The notes under the pieces are model-generated. The model saw only the letters and a program-made list of their open reading frames with translations, ran no database searches and had not been told where the DNA came from. Of a stretch of 64,000 bases of DNA, positions 1 to 12,170 are shown one piece after another (position 1 is the stretch's first letter; each line of letters opens with the position of its first letter). The DNA is from Kryptolebias marmoratus (lineage: Eukaryota; Chordata; Actinopteri; Cyprinodontiformes; Rivulidae), in NCBI RefSeq assembly GCF_001649575.2, contig NC_051430.1, positions 11,927,232 to 11,991,231 of the forward strand. Direction: 5' to 3'. Made by a program: the position numbers and the translations under genes.

Positions 1-707
1 GATTCTGGTCTCCTGCACTTCATCTCAACTTAGCAGCAGAGTCTCTGGTGCAGTGGAAACTGCATATCTCTGTTAGATCCATAGAAATATTAAGCAAATC
101 CGATGCAATGTTTAAATAACCTACACCTGGACAAGTAGCATTTACCCCGTTTGTGTCTTGATGTTAGTCTGATTTTGACTGTCAGAGACTTTCCAGTTCA
201 TTCCTTTAACTCATACCCATGTACAGACACAAGTGTAAACAAACTGATGCAAACTGGAGCAAGAAACTTAAGAAAGAATATGATGCAACGATCTACTACT
301 TATAGTGTACTGTACTTCAAATAACATCCTCTTTATGCAATTCTGCCTTGAATAAAGCTGCCTACTGCCACTTGGAAAGCGACAAACTTTACAAATTCTG
401 AGTCAACTTCATACTGAGCGCATTTTCCTTCATTTTTCACAGGAGGGGAAATGTGTTCAGCACATTTGGGTGTCATATTTAGGAACCCGAAGTCTCTAAG
501 TGAGCATTTTCTCCAGCCTGTGTCTGACATTTAGTCTGAGGACTAACTCTGCTGAGGGGTGTATTTTTTGAGACCACGCAGTTCTGATCAGTACCATAGA
601 CGTTTTTTGTCCTTGTCAGTATTCTGACCAGAATTTCCACAAAGTTTTAGATTTCACTTAGATTTAAAAACGAGAAAGTGAACTGCCTCTGTTAAAATCC
701 CGAACTT

Positions 708-985
708 GGATGACTCTGATACTACCACATCCAATTTTACCTCAATATGTAAAACTAATAGAGCCATTTTTGTATTTGCCAACCTCAGATGGCTGCGGTG
801 GCCATTTTGAATTGTGTTGGCTCCCAAAGTTATTCGGTTATAGATGTACATCCGATATTTATGTCCTGATAGTTTCACTAAAATCTGCTATTGGATTATT
901 TGATATTTTGCTAACAGACAAACAAGCACACATTCAGAGACGTGCCAATACATGATCGCCCGCCTTTCATGACAGCAGGCAATGA
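708..985 (-). repeat. Dispersed repeat family A, fragment
   Basis: Reverse-oriented partial copy. It carries the family block with the YY1-like core (minus-strand reading AAAATGGCCACCGCAGCC near 785-815), then the 'ttgatattttgctaacagac' block near 898-918. It ends at the GC-rich terminal motif ATCGCCCGCCTTTC near 955-970. Only one internal unit remains. The function of the family is unknown, and no coding sequence is visible. Confidence 0.75.
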
Positions 986-1084
986 ACATGTCTGCCCATA
1001 AAGATGAATAATGACATGAAGCCAGGACACTCAGGGCGCACGTGATAAAACGATCAAGAAGGAACCTCAAATAGCCGTAAATTT

Positions 1085-1166
1085 TATTCAACTGTAAAGC
1101 CCTTCACTCAAGTTTTGTTGTTTTGAAATGTGATCTATAAATAAATTTGATCTTGACCTTGACTTG
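1085..1166 (+). repeat. LINE-type 3' tail
   Basis: The segment reads like the 3' end of a teleost L2-type LINE: a TGTAAAGCCCTTC block, then 'ctataaataaatttgatctt' followed by degenerate TGACCT/TGACTT hexamers. The same ending (ATAAATTTGACATTGACATT) closes the better-preserved LINE at 29198-29534, so the two are probably related. No reverse transcriptase sequence remains here. Confidence 0.55.
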
Positions 1167-1434
1167 GGGGGGGTTATCTGAGGAGAATACAGCACAGAAA
1201 CACGACACATGTTACTGCAAGGCCACATGTCTACAAGCTATTTATGTTAAGAATCAGCTCTGTCACTGTGTGTGAAGAGATACTGATCAACACGGTTCCC
1301 TCTTCCTTCAGATTACTGCTTTTAATGCCAGATTTCCCCAGGGTACAACAGTTCTTCAACTTCCAATCTGACAAGTATTTCCGGCCTCTAAAACATCCAT
1401 TACTATTTGGATGTCTTTATCACATTTATCATAA

Positions 1435-2965
1435 CACAACGCTAAATCTGAAAAAGTTGGGACGTTGTTTAAAATGTAAATTAAAAATGTAAATTAAAAA
1501 GAGAATGCAGTGATTTGCAAATTTCATATGCCCATATTTTATTCACACTGAAACATAGTGAACATATCAAACTAAAAAAACTGTACCATTTAAAAAACAA
1601 AAAGAAAAGGTAACTGAATTTGGCAGCAACACGCCTCAAAAAAAGTTGGGAAAGAGCCATGTTTACCATCGTGAAACATCTCCTCCTCTTTTAAAAACTC
1701 TCTGTAAACTTCTAGAAACCAAGGAGAGCAGCTGCTGCAGATTTTGGAGGGGATGTTATCCTATTCTTGTCCGATGTGGGATTCTAGCTGTTCAGCAGCC
1801 CTGGGTCTTCTTTGCTGGACTTTTCATTTTCAGATGCATCAAAAGTTTTTAATTTGTTAGATGTTTGGACTGCAGGCAGGCAAGCTCAGCATCTAGACTA
1901 GTCTGCTACAAAGCCCTGCTGTTGGTATCAGTACAGTGTGTGGTTCAGCATTGTCTTGCGGAAATATACAAAATCTTCCCTGAAAGAAATACCTAGATGG
2001 GAGCATGTGCTGCTCTGCAACCTGTATATACTTCACTGTATTGATGGTGCCTTTCCAGATGTGTAAGCTGTCCATGGCATATGCACTAATGGACCCCCAT
2101 ACCATCAGAGAACTGCTGGCAGGCTTTAGAACTGTGTGCTGATAACAGGTTAGATGGTCCCTCTTCTCTTTAGCATTGAGGATGTGGTGTTTATGGTTTC
2201 CAAAAAGAATTTCACATATTACCACAGAACAGTTTTCCACTTTGCCTCAGTCCATTTTAACTGAGCTTTAGTACTGTTTAGTACTGTTTCTGGATGATGT
2301 TCACATATATAATAGTTAGAGATTGTCTGTAAACACAGTTTGCTGTGACAGTTTTTTGTGGAAGTGTTCCTGAGTCCATGCAGTGATGCCCAGAACAGAA
2401 CCAGGCCTGTTTGTAATGCAGTGCTGCCTGAGGGCTTGACGATCACGAATATTAACTTTCAATATTAACTTTCAGCCAAGTCCTTTGCACAAAGAGATTT
2501 CTCCAGATTCTTTAACTCTTTTGATAATGTTATTAACTGTAGATGATGGAATATTCACAGTAATTCCAATTTACCACTGAATAACATTATTCTGAGACAA
2601 TTCCATAATTTTTAGATACTGTTTTCTGGTGTTTACTGGTGAACCTCTCCCTATCTTTACTTCTGAGAGATTCAGCCTCTCTAAATTGTTCTTTTTATAC
2701 CCAGTCCTCTTACTGACCTGTTGCCTATTAAATCTAATTAGATGCAAAATTCTCTTCCAGTTGTTTCTTATTCATACCACTTACTTTACCAGAGATGTTG
2801 CTGATTTTAAATTTAAAATTACCTTATTTTTCTCTTAAAAATAGTACAATTTTTTAGTTTAAATATTTGATATGTTTACTGTGTTCTGTTGAGAATAAAA
2901 GAGGGTTTCAAAAGATCTGCAAGTCACTGCACTACGTTCTAACCTTTTTCTGAAGTGAGGTTGTA
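1435..2965 (-). mobile_element. Tc1/mariner-superfamily DNA transposon, near full length, decayed
   Basis: The element is about 1.5 kb and lies on the minus strand. The left end shows AAAAGTTGGGACGTTGT near 1451-1468, and a second AAAAAAAGTTGGGA block follows at about 1638-1651. The right end closes near 2965 with GAGGTTGTA. This layout (AGTTGGGACGTTGT end, ATTTGCAAAT subterminal block near 1513, internal transposase, ending ..GGTTGTA) matches a Tc1-like family I recognise from teleosts. The transposase is broken by frameshifts and stops, so the copy is not autonomous. It sits in the intron antisense to nothing and in the same sense as TMEM132. Confidence 0.85.
1893..2446 (-). pseudogene. Tc1-like DDE transposase remnant
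   Basis: Two overlapping minus-strand frames carry recognisable transposase sequence, so at least one frameshift lies around 2219-2240. The downstream part (1893-2240) includes SLMVWGSISAY, LHIWKGTIN, YIQVAEQHMLPSR and FPQDNAEPHT. The last is the region around the second catalytic Asp of the DDE/DDD triad (QDNAxPHT in active relatives). The upstream part (2219-2446) includes GSTALQTGLVLFWASLHGL and TEAKWKTVLW. The remainder up to the C-terminus continues towards 1660 but is interrupted by stops. Confidence 0.85.
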
Positions 2966-3804
2966 CGTGTTTTGGGCTTCATTTGCTTTTGTACCCCAGC
3001 TAAAACAAACAATCTTAAATTGTACAAAACATTCTCTCACCCAGCTGCAGGCTATCAAAAGCAGGGGATTTTCTGTTCAGACAAAGAAGCTCGAGTCTCA
3101 TCCAAGGGAGAGCTGAAGGCACGCCGCAGGGCTTCCTTTAAGACTACAGTAAACCACCAGAAAACCTCTGCCAACAGCTACGCAAGAGCTGCGATTTCAG
3201 GTGGACACACGTAAGATCTCTGGATGTTTAATTGACGTTTCTGCAGTGAATAAACAGCACAGGCGCGCTCTTGCCCTTGCGCTGCACAACACGGCACCGT
3301 AACAGACACTGATGGTGTTGCTTAATGAGGCATTGGAACATTCCCACAAATGTGGCGTCCCTCCCCTGGCTGCAGCCTGTCATGGAGCAGATTGGACTCC
3401 GTCAGGGCTCCCAGTGTGAGAGAGTTGGGACTAATAGAGATATCAGAGGACTCTGCTACTTATCAGCCCTTGTTGTAAAGCGGCTCTCCTCTCACTGCTC
3501 TCTGCTGGGACAGTAGTGCCTTTAACAGCTTCTTGTTCACTGACTTTTGGTTGAGACTCGTCAACCTGTTTTCACAAGTGTTGCAGTTGCAAACATAATA
3601 ATCATGTTGATTTTATTTTCTACTATATTCCTTTGAAAACTGCAAGAGGTTTATTCTTAATTGTTGTGATTAAAGTGTTTATTTATGGTGGTTAGATTTC
3701 ATTTACAACCCTGTCTTTTTTTGTGAGTGTATTGACTTCTTGCTGGCATTTACATTTTTTTTCCCCCTCAATTGACTCTAGGCATAAATAAATAAATATT
3801 AAAG
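2966..3804. other. Intronic stretch, nothing identifiable
   Basis: Between the Tc1-like element and the next family A copy I see no gene, RNA or repeat that I recognise. Short open frames on the plus strand (2972-3214, 3325-3516) have no recognisable motif and no splice context. They are best treated as chance. Confidence 0.5.
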
Positions 3805-4772
3805 ACTGAGCATTCCTTGAAGGAATTTACATCACCTGCCACCTTTCATGCTGGAGTTTTAGACTAATATCATTGTAAACCTTCTAAATGACATTATGTG
3901 CAATCTTGTGCAATATTGCACGATCTTGCAAAACATTAGTGCTTGGATTATGTATTTTAACTACTTGCAGCCACTAGCACACCACATGTGTTGAGCCAAC
4001 TTTAGCTCAATATCTGTAAATTAAACTTTGATGACCACCTTCAATTAGGTTGACTTCAAAATCTAATCAGTTCTAAATGTACATTCAATGATTACTTTCT
4101 GAGAGTTTTGTTAAAATCTGTCCACTGCTTCAGTGTTGATTTAAATTGTCAATGGAAAATCAAAGATGTTGTGGAATGTGGATTGCTTGGAATAGGATTT
4201 GGGTTAAACACTAAACTACCACCACAACCATTTTTAACACAATATGTGTAACTTTGACTGAGTTATACCATTCTTGTGTTGCTAAGGTTGATTAGCTATG
4301 GTGGCTATTTTGAATTGCAGTGATTCCACAAGTTAATCAGCTACAGATGTACATCCAATGATTGCTTTTTGTGAGATTCATTAAAATCTACCAAGTAGTT
4401 CATGAGATAGTCTGCTAAAAGACAGTCAATGGCCAAATTTTAAAACTAGATCTTGAGCAATCAGTTAGTGCTCAGAGAACAAGTTGGACGTGACTCTTAA
4501 TTACTACCACACCACATTTTGGCTTGGCATCTGTAAAACTGACTGTGTTATTGCCATTTTTGTCTTTGACAATGTTTATTAGTCTTGGTGGTCATCTTAC
4601 ACTAGGCTGACTCCAAATGCTAATCAGTTGTAGATGCACATCCAAAGATTACTTCTTAAAATACATCCACTGGTTTAAAAGAGTTTGCTTACATGGCAAA
4701 CAAAGAAACACACAGACGCAGGCAAAAACAGTATCGCCGTTTCGCCGTCAGCGGCAAGCAATAATAAAAATG
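3805..4772 (-). repeat. Dispersed repeat family A, near-complete copy
   Basis: Reverse-oriented copy with both ends visible. At the left is the family 3' palindrome (ATTCCTTGAAGGAAT, about 3812-3826), followed by the CACCTGCCACCTTTCATGC block. At the right is the GC-rich terminal motif, whose minus-strand reading is TATTATTGCTTGCCGCTGAC, ending near 4770. Three degenerate internal units of about 280 bp can be followed by the recurring block near 4121, 4401 and 4669. There is no ORF of note. Confidence 0.8.
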
Positions 4773-4984
4773 TGGGAGCTGACATTTAGCCATTCAGCAT
4801 TTTTTTTTTTTTTTACTTACATAAAACATTCAACTGTTTTGTCCCACTGGCAAACATTTATCCTCAAATCAATATTTAAATACAAAAGGACATTTACACT
4901 CACCAAGTAGACCATTCATAGTCCACCAAGTATTGCTCCACCCACACTGAGGGTGGGATTGTCTTCATGAATTATACACTCTGT

Positions 4985-5230
4985 GCCATTCTGCTTCACG
5001 AAGTATCATAAACGTCCAGGAGGATCCGCTGCCACATTAATCAAAGCCATTAGGCAGCTAACGGGAGAATACTTACAGAGAACATTAGGGCTGTCGCTGG
5101 ATCGAGCCCAGGAAATTAACAACTCACCAGACAGACACAATCCACAGCAGATATGAGCGATGGGAGCAGAGAGCATGAAGGTGGGCTGAGTCCATCTCTG
5201 GCCTGTACACAGGGTTGGCTTGACAGAAGC
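4985..5230. other. Candidate conserved non-coding element
   Basis: This is a high-complexity stretch, with no repeat signature, between repeats. It contains clustered homeodomain-like ATTA/TTAAT cores and a TCF/LEF-like ATCAAAG (near 5039-5045), next to CATTAGGCAGCTAA. The minus-strand ORF across it has no family resemblance and no splice signals fitting the gene. Calling it a CNE is inference from texture only; no alignment was possible. Confidence 0.3.
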
Positions 5231-5785
5231 AATTAAGCTGCTTAGACTATCCTGTGTACTATAAGCCATCACTCATTTCAGTGCAGGGGGAAAGGTCTGT
5301 ACGTATAATATTTAATAATCCCGTTTCTTGGTAGCTGGGGTTATAAAAGCTCACTCTTGACCTAACCTTGAATGTATAATTGAGATGAAAAATCATGAAC
5401 ACAACTGTGGAATGTGTCTACGTTGGTGGTTGCTTCAACTAAACATTTTTTTTTATATAACAATCACTGCAGTCAGAGGTGAATTTTAAAACATCAGCTG
5501 CTTAATGCCAGAAAATGAACTGCCCAGAGACCTGTGAGTGCGTGTGAATAGAAGCAGTACTGGTCTGAAAAATACTCCACAACAAAACTGAATGCAGAGC
5601 CAGAGTTGAGAGATATTTTTTATGGGTTTATTCCTCTAACCCACAAATGGCAGAGCATAGTATGAACATTGTTCTCACTGTGCAGCCTGCAGCAACGATG
5701 ATAAGCTGATGAAATGCAATTGTGGACACACACAATAAAAAAAATTTAAAAAACATAGTATAATCCAGGCTATATGGGCCTAAAC

Positions 5786-6190
5786 CAGTGGTTTTCAAAT
5801 GTTTTATGCTACGCCTCCCTACAAAAGAAAAAAATAAATAAAATCAGCCCCCCTCTGCTAAACAGGACCAAAGCAAAGTGAATCAAGTTCATATAAATTA
5901 GAACAAAAAGATAAAATAAAAACTCTAGATATATACACTGCCTAGCACTCTCCTTGCTTCTTACGATCCGTCACAAAAACAATTCAGAGTGGCAACAGCA
6001 TCTAAACCTTATTTCTGCTTGCAATTTAAAGGCCCAAAAATTAAAATAAAACTACAGGCATAAACTTAAATGTCAAATGTGAGCACACATAGGCAACATG
6101 TCTCATAAATACACAGACTTATTTCTGGCAGCACGTGTCACAGTCAAAGTTAGTGTAAACAAGACAAATAGATGCTTAAAGAAAAAGTGT
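5786..6190. mobile_element. hAT-like transposon end / remnant
   Basis: The sequence begins CAGTGGTTTTCAAATGTTTTAT and continues to GCTACGCCTCCCT. This resembles the CAGTGGTTCTCAAA-type terminal inverted repeat and the following 'CGCCCCCC' block of teleost hAT elements. I did not find the opposite terminus (a reading ending ..CCACTG), so the right limit is arbitrary and the copy is probably truncated. No transposase is present. Confidence 0.45.
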
Positions 6191-7124
6191 GGGACTGAAG
6201 GTATTTCTTTCTAATTTGCTGCAATAATAAAACGGTGACTGAAGCGTCATTTATTGTGTGCCCCATGACTCATTATTCAGATTTAATGTCACAATGTTTG
6301 ATTGCTTCTGCCTCCGATCATCATCAGTGAGGTTGGTCATGTTTGCAGGGTGGGAGAGCGGCAGTAGAAAGCCCCCTTATTTGAATGAGTAGCTGTAAAC
6401 GTGTAAGATGAACGCTTGGATCTAAAAACCTCAGCTGCAGCTTTTTATCAGCTTTACTTTCCTTACAACTCACTGTCATAACTCACCTATCAGGGACGAT
6501 ACAGAGGATTACTGGAAAATTGCTCTTCATGGCTTCAGGCTTTAAATTTGTTCAGTTATGACTTTTTTTATATCTAGGGCATTAGCTTCATTTGCTATGT
6601 GCTTTTATTCTTTCCTGATTTGCTTCAAAAGAAAATAGTTGGAAGGAAACCCCCGGAGCACAGAATTGCTCTTCTTTTGACCGAGAGCAACATCTCAGTG
6701 ATTTATATTTTGAAACAGACAGATGTAAAGACACGTTTCTTTGCTTTATAATCGATTTGTTAGAATTTTGCTGGAGAATGTTTTCTTCTGCCGCTGATTC
6801 CAGGGCTCAACTCTCTTACTCTATAGAAGACTTTTATTCTGTTGTGCATTGTGCCGCAGATTAATAGGGGGCCCACAAAAAAAAAACAAAGAAAGAGTTG
6901 ACTGTAGCTCCAACATATCAAACAGTCTTTCATGTTGTTTGCGGGTGTTTTGTTTCCCCTTCTGGAGGTTTTATATAAATGTGCTAAAAATAGAAGGTTC
7001 TCTCATCTAATTGTCAGACTTAGAGTGCAGATTTAAACAAAGCTGAAAAATACATTTGAATCAGTTTTACATTGGCAAAACTCACTTAAAACACGACCAA
7101 CTTTCAAAGTCTTAACAGGCTTTA

Positions 7125-7415
<291 letters not shown>

Positions 7416-7450
7416 CTAAAGGTATAAAAAAGAACAGAGATCAGCAGACT

Positions 7451-7485
7451 GTTTTTCTGGAAAAAAAAAAGAAAAAAAAAAGCCC
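7451..7485 (-). other. Decoy 3' splice site with long polypyrimidine tract upstream of exon C
   Basis: On the sense (minus) strand, two T10-type runs separated by one C end in TTCCAG, with the AG at 7457-7458. This pyrimidine tract is stronger than the one in front of the real acceptor at 7416-7417. Use of the upstream AG would add 41 nt, which is not a multiple of three, so it would shift the frame. Confidence 0.4.
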
Positions 7486-8424
7486 CCATGGGTTCTAATT
7501 CCCAGCAGAACAGATCGGTGGTTTGCAGAAAAGAATAAAAACAGTGAAAGCTGCCAGTGCCTTTGAAAATGACTTAAAGAGACTTAGCACAATCACTGCT
7601 CCATTAGAGATTATTTGGTGCACCGCTGTGAAGTTAGAAGCACTGCTGGGTGGACATCTAATAATTGATGGCAGCTGCTGAGCTCATTATCCATGGTGCC
7701 ATTAAATCCAATAAAAGTGCATGTTTTTCCGTCTAAATTTGATCCTACAAGGTCCACAATTCAACTGAGACTTAGTCTGAACTTTCAACATTTTTGTCTA
7801 ATTGTGATATTACCTCTAATTGTTTGGGAGTTTTCTCTGTGTGTAAACATTCACCACACAGACACTGCTCAGGAAGTCAGCACTCTGGTTGCCTACAGAC
7901 TGGAACAGATCAGCAATTTGAACTTGTGTCAAATGATTTCAGACAGTTGAGACAATCACTGTATAAAACGTTGTTTGCTTTTTTTTTTTACATAAGAAAT
8001 TAGATTTTCTTCTTTGTCTCGACATGACACTAATAAATCTAGACAACAGCATTTATTGCCTGGGTTATCAAGTTTTTCTCCTCTTAGATGTACAAATTCA
8101 AGGTTCCTTTTTGTGGGCCATGGTGATTGTAATTGCTCTTGTTTTGACCAAACACTGCAGCCAACCAACCAATCAACCAAAGGAGATTTCAAAGAAAACA
8201 AGAAGAAGAAAAAAACAAATTGTTTTCCAAAAAACTTTTCCATTCCCCATCTTGTCTATAAAACAACAACATAGAATAGAACAATGCTTATATGTCAATG
8301 TCTATGTTTTTTTATGTTTTGTTTTGTTATTTTTAATCTTAATTTAATATTCTGTTTTCTGTTTTAATCTGTTTTTTTTTTCTTAAATTTGTTGTGTTCT
8401 GTGCTGTTTATGTCACCCCTGTTA

Positions 8425-8660
8425 TAACTTTATTTCAATTCAGCTGAAATAAGGTTATTTTTATTGTGCCAGTTTTCAACCAAAGTCATCTTGAGGCACT
8501 GTACAAATAAAAAAAGAAAGAAAAAACGAAACAGTTCTGATTCACATTCACTTACATGCAATTTAATTAAATCCAAGACAGTCAGATTCAGATTCAAGGA
8601 AAATTCCATACAGTAACTGAATCCAATTAAATACAATAGAGTGAATAATATACATATATA
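8425..8660 (-). repeat. Teleost LINE-type 3' tail, reverse orientation
   Basis: The plus strand reads TTTCAATTCAGCTGAAATAA, then TCATCTTGAGGCACTGTACA, then degenerate AATCCAATTAAATAC blocks. This is the reverse complement of the common teleost tail 'ttgtaaagtgccttgaga.. / aattgaattg'. Only the 3' tail is recognisable. It is classified from memory of the family; the class is likely a non-LTR retrotransposon. Confidence 0.45.
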
Positions 8661-11600
8661 ACATGCTAAGAAGTATAAAACATTGTCCAAGATAATGAAT
8701 TAAATGAAATTTAAGTTATTGCAATTTAATTAGTCTTTTTTAGTTTATATTTTGTGCTTTGATTAAATTCAAACCCTGTTTTGTTCTGCAGAACATTTAG
8801 GTTTTTCTGCCTCGGCTCTCTGCACACAATGTCATACTGCCCCACCTGCTGTGTAATTACTTATGACTTCCCTTAGAATATTTGCTCCTTGGCTTCATTT
8901 GTTCCAAGCAGGATCCTTGTCATTGTTAATCTTCACCGTTTGTTGATAGTTTTGTCTTTCCTGCACCTGTTTTTTTTTTTTTTTCTGAATTTCTCTTTCT
9001 GCTTTGACAGCGTATTTGGTTTATTTAAAGTTGTAGTTTATTTATTTTTTCTTATTTTTAAGGATTAACTAATATATTACTTACCCCAGATTTTAATAAA
9101 CACACTGAAACCCTAAAAAGCACTAAAACAAACACTAAATTGTCACATGTTTGCGTGGTAGACAAGTTCCCCAAGAATCAACTTTATTCAGCTGGTTCTT
9201 CCTACTCTTCAGCCCAGATTTTAAGTGACAACATGTCGCCAGTTTATTAATGAACTAGCTTTTGTGACAACACAGTCTGCCATTATTTTGGCAACTCACT
9301 ATGCTTGTGTCATTTTGTGAGAAACGTATGGGACCTGTTTGACAGCAACAAGTTAATGCTGACAAATTGTAATTTACTGTCATTTGGTAACAGATGGCAT
9401 TAACAAACTATTTACATGCAAGAGATGTAAATTTAATGATAAGTTGCAGAAATTATGCAACACAGAAAGCTGCTAGTCCAGCCTGGTTTTTTTATATGTA
9501 GATTAATACTTAGTTCCCAATTAGTGCAAATCATTCTCACATAAAAAGCCTTAAACTCTTCAATTTGCTCTTTGGCTGCTGAAGGGATATTTCTAACAGG
9601 CGAACTCGGTGGTCCAGACAGCTCTGGTTCTCTGAGCTCATTGGAACAGCTTTATTACTTTGAACAGAAATCTTAACCTTTTATTATTGACAGAGTCACA
9701 CACTCCTCTTTCGTCAACGAAGATAATTGGGACCAATTAAGATAAGTCTGAGAGAAGTTTTACTCTTTAAAGTGGATTATTTCTTGTGCCTGTTCAGCTA
9801 CACATAGAGAAATTGCACTTAAATTACACAGATTGATATAAAACTCTGCAAAAAAAGGGTAAATAGCTGCTTTGGAGGTCAAAGTATGCTTCCTAATAGC
9901 CACACTGTACAGCAAACACGAGCCTCATTTTTATGCTGAACTGAAATTACTTTAGCTAATTGTAAATTTGACAAAAGTGACGCGTTGTGAGCTGTTCTCC
10001 TTCTGCTACTGGCACATTCTGGCATAAAAGCTCCTCTCTGACTTCTTTCATTACAATAGTCAGAAACCTCAAGGAATCCTTTCTTTTCTTCCCCATTGTG
10101 TTGATGCTTTGAGACATTTAGCTTCCTCTATTTTTTCTTTTAAAAGNGGGAGAGAGAAATCTAATGCTGGAGTGATTTCTGTTGAATTAAATGTCACATT
10201 TGTTTAGAGTTTTATTGCTAAAGCTGAGGAGCACAGACAGGACTGATCTACAGCGTCTGGCTTCATGTCCATAATTATGTGTATTCCCACTCAAAGGAAG
10301 TATAGAAGATTTGTATACTGCACTGTCAACTCAGTTTCTAAAGACCTTTCTGGGTTTGTGAGCTTGCAAATCAGACTCATTCAAAAAAAAGAAAAGAGGA
10401 GGATTAGGTTTGATTGAAAGAAGACTGGTCGTTTGTAAGACCGGGCGACTTCAGAGTGAAGTGATTATTAGCTAAGCCAAGAGATACCAATGAATCACAT
10501 AAAACACTTAATCTTCAAATAGCTTTTCATTACAATTTTATAGACTGTGACTGTGTTATATAGCAATGTAACCACCCCATCTCCCCCTTTGTGGCACCGA
10601 CTTTGATTCAATTTCTCTTAAAACTGAGGATTGCTGTAAATTAATTCCATGTCTGTTGGGATCCCTCCATTTCCAGAGGGTCATCTATAAAATATGAAGG
10701 GCTAAATGGTTGGGACCTGGTGAAAGCAGAGGCTAATGTTAGATTACAGCAGCTGGAAATGACCCAGCAGGTTAGGAACAGCAGATAGCAGAGCCTGGCA
10801 GTAATAAGCCACAGCGGGATTCCACAGTGATGCATCAGCGGTCTCCGCACTTAAACACAGACAGCGCAATTAAACACAAAATGAAAACCAGTGGTGCACA
10901 TCAGAAGCCTAAAGTAGCGTGAATGGAGACACAATGAACTGTGGGCATTTGAGAGTGGGAGAATGTGCACAATACCTGATGAGGTTTTTAAAAAATGATG
11001 AGGTGCTTATTTGAGATGCAACACAGCTAAAACTGAAAGTTGCTCTTTGTTAGTTTTGGGGATTTATTTTATGAAATGCCTAAAATGTGCAGAATGTGGC
11101 ATTTGTGCTTCTAAGGTGGGCTGCATGCAGAATGTAAAGATGTTATCTTGTTCACTTTCCAGCCAAAGTGATAAGAGCTAATAGAACCACTGATAACAGC
11201 CAGATTTGTTACATTTAAGGTAAGTTGTCAAGAGATAAGAGAATCAGTAATTGTAATCCATGTGCCTTGTTATCATACTGTAAAACAAAATAGGGCATTA
11301 ATTTATGCTAAGAGTTAGTTTGCAATAACTTTATTTTCTCACAATTATGGTGTCTCATTTTAAGATGAATGTTGCTGTGGATAATCCGTGAAACGACAAT
11401 GTGGTAATCAGAAAACAATGCACCACACAGAGCACGATGTGTGCTATCACTGCATGGGTCTGAATAAATTTAAAATTCACAGTTTGTTGCAAAAAAGCCC
11501 TTAAGTTAAAAGATAGGCGCTGTCTTTAAAGGACCACCCATTTTACCACCAAGTGGCAATAGACTTCATGCCCAATATGGAAGGCGCTATACAAACTACA

Positions 11601-12086
11601 TTAACAAGGAACTATAGAAATGCTCATAATAAAATAAGAAAGCTTCTGCAGTTTTAGCAGTATCTTTTTGTGGTTTGTCTAATATAACCAACTAATCTAC
11701 AGTATGATCAGCAAAGTTACCGCGTACAGCACTAAAGTGACGTTGAAGACTTTGAGAGTCCAAAAGTCACTAAGGTAGTCACTAGCTAGCTAAACAAGAA
11801 TATGTCAGGCCCCTCTGAATCTTCACAGTTCTTACAGAGGTAGTGCAACAGTCTCCATCACCTTAATTGTGTCAACTGGCTGAACCTGTGAGTCTAGACT
11901 TAAAGCCTGCATGATGAGGCTTTAGGCAGATTACCACTGTGGCTTCTGGCTATTTGGTGTGCTGCATTGTTGAAGCATTTTAACACCGATAGCTCTTTTA
12001 ATTAATAGAAAAAACTTTGTACATTCAACGTTGTGTTCAATCTCGTTTTTACGTTGTGCTCCAACAGGTTGTGTTGTAAAGAAAAT
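8661..12086. other. Intronic stretch, mostly unique sequence
   Basis: No gene found. The pyrimidine-rich segment 8760-9015 resembles, in texture, the unclassified insert at 55931-56330 and the segment 62850-63250. The stretch 10640-10850 is high-complexity and could be a conserved non-coding element; its minus-strand ORF (10641-10850) has no recognisable domain. A single unknown base is present at 10147. The rest is AT-rich intron with nothing I can name. Confidence 0.5.
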
Positions 12087-12170
12087 TGGGGGCTCGCCTG
12101 GGATTTGAACCCCTGATCTCTCAGTGCACACCATGCACTGAGAGAGTTGTAGCATACAAACAAAACCCAA
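12087..12170 (-). repeat. tRNA-Pro-like sequence (tRNA pseudogene or SINE head)
   Basis: The minus strand reads ..CAGGGGTTCAAATCCCAG.. followed by GCGAGCCCCCA, which matches the T-arm, acceptor 3' strand and CCA-proximal end of tRNA-Pro. The B-box core GGTTCAAATCC is intact. Upstream, an extended hairpin replaces the anticodon arm (12117-12128 pairs with 12134-12145, loop TGGTG on the minus strand). No matching 5' acceptor strand or clear A-box is seen, so it is not a functional tRNA gene. An LTR primer-binding site complementary to tRNA-Pro is the alternative. The match extends beyond the usual 18 nt, which favours a tRNA-derived origin. Confidence 0.45.

Noticed and set aside
12087..12110. 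Retroviral primer-binding site for tRNA-Pro
   Set aside because: Similarity to tRNA-Pro continues past the 18 nt a primer-binding site would share, and no LTR pair or internal genes are visible around it.
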